From Thiomicrospira sp. UBA5634 (GTDB taxonomy: Bacteria > Pseudomonadota > Gammaproteobacteria > Thiomicrospirales > Thiomicrospiraceae), in contig DIJW01000188.1 of assembly GCA_002421475.1 (NCBI GenBank), forward strand, positions 1 through 5,713: 5,713 nucleotides of DNA, written 5' to 3'. Below, piece after piece: positions 1 through 4,581 of the stretch. How positions within the stretch are numbered: position 1 is the stretch's first letter; the number at the start of each line of letters is the position of its first letter. The notes beneath the pieces are model-generated. The model was not told the DNA's origin and ran no database searches. It saw only the letters and a program-made list of their open reading frames with translations. Both the position numbers and the translations under genes were made by a program.

Positions 1-1853
1 AAGTTCCGGGTATCAATATTAAAGGTGAAGAAGAAACGGCTGTTGTGGTCAATATCGGTATGCGCGGCTTACCTGCTGATTCATCAAAAACCTTAATTTT
101 GGAAGATGGCGTGCCGGTCGCGCCCAGTTTATTCTTAGGGAATGGGCGTTATTACAATCCGCGTATTCAACGTATGGAAGGGATTGAAGTATTAAAAGGT
201 GCCGCATCGTTACGTTACGGTCCGTCAACGATTGGCGGGGTGATTAACTATCAAACCAAAACACCGGAAGATGGCGTGAGTGTGTCCGGACGCGTCGGAT
301 CGTTTGGGTTACGTGAAGGCACGGTTGAGTTGGGTGGCAGTAATCCAAGTGGTGATGCGTTCTTTGGTGTGGTTTATACCAAAGCAGAAAGTGACGGTTT
401 CCAAAACAAAGGTTACAAAATGGATGACCTGATGGTCAAAGCCGGTATGGCCATCGGTAACGATCAAATGATCGGTGTTAAGTTTAGTCATACTGAAAAT
501 GAAGCCAACATTTCTTATCGCGGTTTGTTTATTGATGATTATGAAGCCCGGAAAACCTATAATCCGGCACCGGATGACTGGTTTTTACAAGAACGTAACG
601 CGTTTGATATTAATCATGAATGGGATATCAGCAGCGATATGAAACTTAATACCCTTGTGTATTGGAGTCAGGTATCGCGTGATTATTGGCGTTTTGGGGT
701 AACAAATAACAATGCGGATTCACCTGAAACCGGTCGCTGGATTTATACCGACACTGTCACCGGCAATAACCGGGCATTTGAACGCCAAGGCGTGGATTCT
801 CGTTTAACATTTAATCATGGCTTATTTGGTATTCAAAACGAAGCTGAAATTGGCGTACGTTTCATGACCGAGGAAATGGATAATCAAACCGTTACGGCAA
901 CACGTGATAATCCTCGGTCAGGCACAACAGCGGGCAGTCATTCAACAGAGCAGGCAACCAGTGTCGCTTTGTTTGCGCAAAACCGTTTTGTGGTCACTGA
1001 CAAATTAGCAGTAACGCCGGGCTTACGTGTTGAGCAATACGAACAAACACGAGTCAATGAAAAAGATCGTACAAACTCGGCTAAAACGTCAAATACCGAG
1101 GTTATGCCGGGTGTCGGCGCAACCTATCAACTCACACCGATGGCACAGGTTTATGGTGGTGTTTATCAAGCGTTTTCGCCTGCACAAAGCGGTGATGCGT
1201 TAGCCGCAGTTGGCGGTGTTTATGTTGACCAACAGTTGGAAGCAGAACGTTCGGTAAATATTGAAATTGGGGTACGCGGCGCTAATGCACGTTTTCATTA
1301 CGAAGCCACCGCTTTCCAAATGGATTTCGACAATCAGATTGTTGCCGGTAACTCTGATCCAACCTTGTCTAAACAAAATGCCGGTAAAACGCTACATCAA
1401 GGTGTTGAACTGGCCGCCGGTTATCAATTGGGTGGCGGTTTCAGCATTGACGGTAATCTAACCTATATTCCAGTTTCTGAATATCGTTCAGGAACTGATA
1501 AAGGCAATCGCATTGTGTATTCACCGGAAATGTTAGCCAATCTTGCATTAGGTTACATTGCCGGAGGCTTGAAAACCGAGTTGAGCGCGCATCATAGCAG
1601 TGAACAGTTTGGTTCAAGCGATAATCGCACAGAAATCAGTGGCAACAGTGGTGGAATCGGCGGTATTTGGGGTGGTAAGTTAGATGCGTATACAACGATA
1701 GACTTTAATGCTCACTACACAATGAACAAACAGTTAAGTGTATTCGGTGCGGTTAAAAACCTGACGGATGAACGTTATATCGCCGGTTTACGCCAAGGTA
1801 TTTATGCCGGCCCTTCTCGCGCAATTGAGTTAGGTGCGAAATATAAGTTTTAA
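1..1853 (+). CDS. TonB-dependent outer-membrane receptor, FecA-like (5' end missing)
   Basis: The reading frame is open from base 3 at the window edge to TAA at 1851-1853, so the signal peptide, TonB box and start of the plug lie outside. A GTG at 45 is in frame but is internal to the plug domain, not a start. Visible plug features are VPGINIKG at the edge, the NIGMRGL segment, ILEDGVPVAP, and EVLKGAASLRYGPSTIGGVIN (bases about 186-248), the signature end of the plug in the FecA-type (COG4772) group. About 500 residues of beta-barrel follow, with alternating aromatic strands, a glycine-rich probable surface loop near 1633-1680, the NLTDERYIAGL segment before the end, and a terminal Phe (YKF) typical of outer-membrane barrels. 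The family imports ferric chelates or other scarce ligands using TonB-ExbBD energy. The substrate cannot be told from sequence. The gene appears to end its transcription unit, because a terminator follows 37 bases later. No Fur box can be assessed because the promoter is outside. Confidence 0.95.
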   Translation, partial: VPGINIKGEEETAVVVNIGMRGLPADSSKTLILEDGVPVAPSLFLGNGRYYNPRIQRMEGIEVLKGAASLRYGPSTIGGVINYQTKTPEDGVSVSGRVGSFGLREGTVELGGSNPSGDAFFGVVYTKAESDGFQNKGYKMDDLMVKAGMAIGNDQMIGVKFSHTENEANISYRGLFIDDYEARKTYNPAPDDWFLQERNAFDINHEWDISSDMKLNTLVYWSQVSRDYWRFGVTNNNADSPETGRWIYTDTVTGNNRAFERQGVDSRLTFNHGLFGIQNEAEIGVRFMTEEMDNQTVTATRDNPRSGTTAGSHSTEQATSVALFAQNRFVVTDKLAVTPGLRVEQYEQTRVNEKDRTNSAKTSNTEVMPGVGATYQLTPMAQVYGGVYQAFSPAQSGDALAAVGGVYVDQQLEAERSVNIEIGVRGANARFHYEATAFQMDFDNQIVAGNSDPTLSKQNAGKTLHQGVELAAGYQLGGGFSIDGNLTYIPVSEYRSGTDKGNRIVYSPEMLANLALGYIAGGLKTELSAHHSSEQFGSSDNRTEISGNSGGIGGIWGGKLDAYTTIDFNAHYTMNKQLSVFGAVKNLTDERYIAGLRQGIYAGPSRAIELGAKYKF

Positions 1854-1890
1854 TCCTCGTTATCCTCTTAGTCGACTTTATCTGTAATTT

Positions 1891-1914
1891 ACCGAGCCTT
1901 GTGCTCGGTTTTTT
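1891..1914 (+). terminator. Rho-independent terminator after the TonB receptor gene
   Basis: A perfect 7-bp stem (ACCGAGC, 1891-1897, pairing with GCTCGGT, 1903-1909) closes a CTTGT loop and runs into six T residues at 1909-1914. It lies 37 bases past the receptor stop, in the right orientation to end that transcript and to separate it from the next gene. Confidence 0.9.
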
Positions 1915-1938
1915 AGTTTTAATCAGCCGTTAAACTGG

Positions 1939-1963
1939 TACACTTGTAAAGGTTTTGTATAAT
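1939..1963 (+). promoter_or_regulatory. Candidate promoter -10 elements for the barrel-protein gene
   Basis: A perfect TATAAT lies at 1958-1963, and a weaker extended -10 (TGG then TACACT, hexamer 1939-1944) lies just upstream. Neither has a convincing -35 at 16-18 bases (the best for the first is CTGGTA at 1935-1940). If TATAAT is used, transcription would begin near 1970, inside the longest version of the downstream frame, which favours the internal ATG at 1989. This is an inference from short motifs only. The position just after a terminator makes a promoter here likely. Confidence 0.4.
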
Positions 1964-1988
1964 GCCTGTAAACTGGATTGGGGTAGTG

Positions 1989-2846
1989 ATGTTAAGACTA
2001 TTATTTGTTGGATTATGGTTGGCACCAGGCCTGCTATTAGCCAGTGGCCGGCCGAGTTTTAAACCTAAAGTTGAAATTGAGCATCGGTTTTTGGCGCCAA
2101 CCGGTTTACAGCATACCGGTGGGGAGTTTGGTTTTCAGGCGGACAAAATCAGTGTGTCAAATCCGTTGGCGAATTTGTCGTATGAACGTTGGTTATTAAA
2201 CTGGCGTGATGTGGATCAGCTGGAATTTGGTGATCAACTTAATCAGCCGGTTAAACAAATGCAGACTGTGGCGTTCGCTGCAAAATACATGCAGCGTTTG
2301 AGTGAACATACGTTATGGCTAAACATGCTCGGGTTTAGCTGGACTTATGAAAAACAAACTACTGACGCGATGAGTGTCAATGCGATGAGTATGTGGATTA
2401 AACAACTGCAAGACGGTTGGGCAATCGTGTATGGCGGCATGCTCAGTTATCACCCGGTGCAATCACGTGTTTTGCCGGTAGCGGGTTTTAGTTACCGTAT
2501 GCATTCGCCATCGGGTTGGAGTGGCACACTCGGTTATCCACGTTCTTATATTGCTTATGGCATCAGTCCTCAATGGCAGATAAGCAGTGGTGTGGTGTAC
2601 AACACCGTATTGGCAAAGTTGGCGCGCGATAGTGTGATTGAGGTCGATGGTTATGGCGAAGTGAAAGCCTGGCAAACCGATGTGGCGTTGAAGTATCAAC
2701 CGGCGGATCATTGGAATATACAAACCAGTTTGCGTTATTCACCACTGTATGAGTTCAGCACTTACAATGCCGACGGCAAACGTACCGATACCTTTGTGAT
2801 GCAACCGACTTGGGGAGCGGCACTGAGTTTAAGTTACCAGTTTTAA
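1989..2846 (+). CDS. Exported outer-membrane beta-barrel protein, function unknown
   Basis: Starting at ATG 1989 the product has 285 residues. It opens with a classic signal peptide: M-L-R, then a hydrophobic stretch (LLFVGLWLAPGLLLASG), with probable cleavage after ASG near residue 20. The rest is rich in alternating aromatic or polar strands with short turns (for example YGGMLSYH, GTLGYPRSYIAYGI, LKYQPADHWNIQTSLRYS) and ends in LSYQF. A terminal Phe after such a strand is the usual outer-membrane barrel signature. It resembles the unknown-function barrel families such as DUF6268, but I recognise that only loosely. An in-frame ATG at 1962 gives 294 residues and has a better Shine-Dalgarno (AAAGG, 1948-1952). 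I prefer 1989 because the longer start puts nine uncharged residues before the signal peptide and overlaps the TATAAT at 1958. A terminator separates it from the receptor gene, so it is probably transcribed alone. It converges on the small gene at 2854. Confidence 0.8.
   Translation: MLRLLFVGLWLAPGLLLASGRPSFKPKVEIEHRFLAPTGLQHTGGEFGFQADKISVSNPLANLSYERWLLNWRDVDQLEFGDQLNQPVKQMQTVAFAAKYMQRLSEHTLWLNMLGFSWTYEKQTTDAMSVNAMSMWIKQLQDGWAIVYGGMLSYHPVQSRVLPVAGFSYRMHSPSGWSGTLGYPRSYIAYGISPQWQISSGVVYNTVLAKLARDSVIEVDGYGEVKAWQTDVALKYQPADHWNIQTSLRYSPLYEFSTYNADGKRTDTFVMQPTWGAALSLSYQF
2023..2033 (+). repeat. Dispersed palindrome, copy 1 (CACCAGGCCTG)
   Basis: This copy of the window-wide motif ACCAGGCCTG has symmetry limited to CAGGCCTG (2026-2033), since the next bases are CT rather than GT. 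It lies within the signal-peptide codons of the barrel protein and encodes A-P-G-L in the phase CCA GGC CTG. Confidence 0.75.
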
Positions 2847-2853
2847 TATCTGG

Positions 2854-3051
2854 TTAATTGAGCATAAAATAAATCGTCAGCACCAGGCCTGAAAAATAGA
2901 TCAATAACGTCAGCTGCAACATTCTTTTATTGGCTTGTCGGCTGATAAGGCCGCTAAAGCGCGACAGCTGGCGTAACCAACGAAAGCCAATCCACAAAGC
3001 AGCCAATGCCAATGCCGTTAACAAAATGCCTGTTATTAAGGTGGTTAACAT
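2854..3051 (-). CDS. Small two-helix inner-membrane protein, function unknown
   Basis: This 65-residue reverse-strand product has two hydrophobic helices at about residues 3-23 and 45-63. They are joined by a basic loop containing RWLRQ, SR, SRQANKR and no acidic residue. By the positive-inside rule the loop should be cytoplasmic, with both ends outside. The gene looks real rather than chance: ATG at 3051-3049 is preceded on its strand by GAGGGG eight bases away, and a plausible promoter lies further upstream (3076-3103). The composition is typical of a membrane protein rather than an antisense shadow, and no larger gene overlaps it. It diverges from queF and converges on the barrel gene with a 7-base gap and no visible terminator between. 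I do not recognise a family. Short two-helix proteins of this type are often accessory subunits or stress proteins, but nothing here points to a partner. Confidence 0.7.
   Translation of the reverse strand: MLTTLITGILLTALALAALWIGFRWLRQLSRFSGLISRQANKRMLQLTLLIYFSGLVLTIYFMLN
2881..2891 (+). repeat. Dispersed palindrome, copy 2 (CACCAGGCCTG)
   Basis: The symmetrical core CAGGCCTG is at 2884-2891. It lies inside the second membrane helix of the small reverse-strand gene, where that strand reads TCA GGC CTG GTG and encodes S-G-L-V (residues 54-57). This is the same codon phase as the copies in forward-strand genes. Confidence 0.75.
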
Positions 3052-3075
3052 ATTACTTTCCCCTCAAAAAAGCCG

Positions 3076-3103
3076 ATTGTACGTCAATTATCCGTGTTTT
3101 GAA
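3076..3103 (-). promoter_or_regulatory. Candidate promoter for the small membrane protein gene
   Basis: Read on the reverse strand, TTCAAA (3103-3098, four of six to TTGACA) and TACAAT (3081-3076, five of six to TATAAT) are separated by 16 bases. This predicts a start near 3069, about 18 bases before the ATG, leaving room for the GAGGGG ribosome site. It is supported by motif match only. Confidence 0.4.
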
Positions 3104-3112
3104 TGATAGAAT
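3104..3112 (+). promoter_or_regulatory. Candidate extended -10 promoter for queF
   Basis: TGA followed by TAGAAT (3107-3112) is an extended -10 with five of six consensus bases. No good -35 is present at 16-18 bases, as is common for extended -10 promoters. Transcription would start near 3119, giving a leader of about 55 bases that contains the palindrome at 3131-3146 and the ribosome site AGGAGG at 3163-3168. It sits back-to-back with the divergent promoter candidate. Confidence 0.4.
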
Positions 3113-3130
3113 TATGACCATATTTTTGCA

Positions 3131-3146
3131 CCACCAGGCCTGGTGG
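3131..3146 (+). repeat. Dispersed palindrome, copy 3, in the queF leader (16-base perfect palindrome)
   Basis: CCACCAGGCCTGGTGG is perfectly self-complementary. It is the only copy outside a coding region, 28-43 bases upstream of the queF ATG and just downstream of the candidate transcription start. As RNA it could fold into a 6-bp stem with a GGCC loop ending 16 bases before AGGAGG. As DNA it could be an operator. It lacks a following T-run, so it is not a terminator. Confidence 0.8.
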
Positions 3147-3173
3147 GTGAACGACACAGCTTAGGAGGCGGTA

Positions 3174-4001
3174 ATGAGTGTATTAGATTCGGTTGCAGAC
3201 AGTCCATTAGGTAAACATTCGGGATATTGCCAAGACTATAACCCGGATTTGTTATTTCCGATTGCGCGCCAGCTTAAACGTGACGAACTTGGCATTAAAG
3301 CGCCGCTGCCGTTTCACGGTGCCGATGTGTGGACGGCATATGAGCTGTCTTGGCTAAATCCAAAAGGCAAACCGATGGTGGCAATTGGCGAGTTTTCTTT
3401 TCCAGCTGACACGCCGAATATCATTGAATCAAAATCGTTAAAGTTGTATCTCAACTCCTTTAACGGCACAAAATTTAATACCCAAGTAGATGTTAAATAC
3501 CGTATTGAGCAGGACTTGTCGAAAGCGGCCGGCGGCAAGGTGAAAGTGATAATTCATGCGTTGGATGAGTCCTACAAAATTATTACCGACATTGAAAACG
3601 GGATTTATTTGGACGATCAGGATATTGAAGTCACCGATTACCAAGTCAACCCGGCGTTATTACATACCGGTGATCAACAAGTTGAAGAAACCCTGTACAG
3701 CCATTTGCTGAAGTCGAATTGTTTAGTGACCGGTCAGCCGGATTGGGCAACGCTGGTGATTCGATATCGCGGTAAACGCATCGATCGTGCCGGGTTGTTG
3801 CGTTATATTGTATCGTTCCGTAACCATAATGAATTTCACGAACAGTGCGTTGAACGCATTTTTAGCGACATTGAAAAACATTGTCAGCCGGATGTATTAA
3901 CTGTGTATGCGCGTTATGTGCGTCGCGGTGGGTTAGACATTAACCCGTTCCGCTCTAACTTCCAATCGCATGTCGATATGCCGCGTTTTGTGCGCCAGTG
4001 A
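3174..4001 (+). CDS. queF: NADPH-dependent 7-cyano-7-deazaguanine (preQ0) reductase
   Basis: QueF reduces the nitrile of preQ0 to the aminomethyl group of preQ1 with NADPH in the cytoplasm, a step on the way to queuosine in tRNA. The 275-residue length and sequence match the long, two-lobed E. coli type (about 280 residues). Seen directly: LPFHGADVWTAYELSWLN, the QueF motif ESKSLKLYLNSFN (residues 85-97), and KSNCLVTGQPDW, with the nucleophilic Cys183 that forms the thioimide and the proton-donor Asp190. FHEQCVERI follows, with His222 and Glu223 that hold the substrate, and then YARYVRRGGLDINPFRSN near the end. The Cys-to-Glu spacing of 40 residues equals that recalled for E. coli (190 and 230). 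All key residues are present, so it should be active. The start is supported by AGGAGG five bases upstream of ATG. It is the first gene of a likely unit with the next two genes. No convincing preQ1 riboswitch is seen in the leader. Confidence 0.98.
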   Translation: MSVLDSVADSPLGKHSGYCQDYNPDLLFPIARQLKRDELGIKAPLPFHGADVWTAYELSWLNPKGKPMVAIGEFSFPADTPNIIESKSLKLYLNSFNGTKFNTQVDVKYRIEQDLSKAAGGKVKVIIHALDESYKIITDIENGIYLDDQDIEVTDYQVNPALLHTGDQQVEETLYSHLLKSNCLVTGQPDWATLVIRYRGKRIDRAGLLRYIVSFRNHNEFHEQCVERIFSDIEKHCQPDVLTVYARYVRRGGLDINPFRSNFQSHVDMPRFVRQ

Positions 4002-4017
4002 ATAGTAGAGGTTTTTT

Positions 4018-4581
4018 GTGAATCAAAATGAGAAGGCTCTAGAGTTGCTAGAGGTTATTAAAGTTCTTGAATCAGATATGAAGTTTGCAGTCCAAAACTT
4101 TAACGATTCAACGGATTCAAACTTTGATTTTTGGGCTCGTACTTATGTCAAAACTCTAGGCTCCTGGATTGAAGGAAACCTTTGGGTATATAAATATATT
4201 TTGGTTAATTCCAATATTCCAAAAGCACTAGGATTTAGCATTGAAGAGCAGTTATATCTACAAGAGGCAAGCTGGAAGGTAGATAACCGTTCTGAAATAA
4301 AAGTTGAAGATAAAAAGATTGGGGTAAAGCAAAACATAAAGGCATTTATGAAGTTGATGTCCAAACACTCGTCTAGTAGTTTTGAAGATTTATCTGGAAA
4401 TGGTTGGAAGGGGCTGGAGCAGTTTTTTGACATAAGAGATCGTCTTATGCACCCTAAAAGTCTGAATGGTTTAAATGTTAACAAGAATCAAATTCATGCG
4501 ATAGAAAAAGGTCGTATCTGGCTTCGTAGCAATTTTAACGCAGTTCAAGAAGTTATAAAAACAGCCTCATACAAAGTATGA
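4018..4581 (+). CDS. Uncharacterised HEPN-like protein between queF and hrpB
   Basis: This 187-residue, mostly helical, soluble protein starts at GTG 4018, supported by AGAGG (4007-4011) six bases upstream. The most telling feature is F-F-D-I-R-D-R-L-M-H-P (residues 136-146). R140-D141-x-x-x-H145 matches the Rx4-6H motif, with a polar residue after Arg, of HEPN domains, many of which are RNases in toxin-antitoxin and antiphage systems. Long helices are likely at 3-29, 36-63 (with W50-I-E-G-N) and 156-183, and a lysine-rich segment lies at 94-118. I recognise no named family, and the HEPN call rests on this one motif plus helical content. Bases 4021-4560 are about 35% G+C by hand count, against about 49% in sampled queF lines, and codons such as AGA and CTA appear, hinting at acquired DNA. 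It begins 16 bases after queF and its TGA overlaps the hrpB ATG, so it is probably co-transcribed and coupled to hrpB. No antitoxin-like partner is adjacent. Confidence 0.85.
   Translation: MNQNEKALELLEVIKVLESDMKFAVQNFNDSTDSNFDFWARTYVKTLGSWIEGNLWVYKYILVNSNIPKALGFSIEEQLYLQEASWKVDNRSEIKVEDKKIGVKQNIKAFMKLMSKHSSSSFEDLSGNGWKGLEQFFDIRDRLMHPKSLNGLNVNKNQIHAIEKGRIWLRSNFNAVQEVIKTASYKV

Noticed and set aside
45..47. GTG at 45 as the start of the TonB receptor
   Set aside because: The frame is open upstream to the window edge and encodes plug-domain sequence there (VPGINIKG), so this is an internal valine codon of a gene cut by the window.
2367..2390. Near-tandem direct repeat GCGATGAGT (2367-2375 and 2382-2390) in the barrel gene
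   Set aside because: It encodes AMSVNAMSM within one strand of the barrel. Two 9-base copies 15 bases apart can arise by a small duplication and show no wider pattern.
2847..2853. A bidirectional terminator between the converging barrel and small membrane genes
   Set aside because: The 7-base gap and its surroundings have no stem followed by a T-run in either direction.
3119..3173. A preQ1 riboswitch in the queF leader
   Set aside because: The leader is short, its only clear structure is the symmetric palindrome shared with coding copies elsewhere, and I see none of the A-rich tail or pseudoknot pattern of the preQ1-I class. QueF is also upstream of preQ1-responsive salvage in logic, so I make no call.
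4018..4581. A complete toxin-antitoxin or abortive-infection module
   Set aside because: Only the HEPN-like gene is present. The flanking genes are clearly queF and hrpB, and no small nucleotidyltransferase or antitoxin frame adjoins it.
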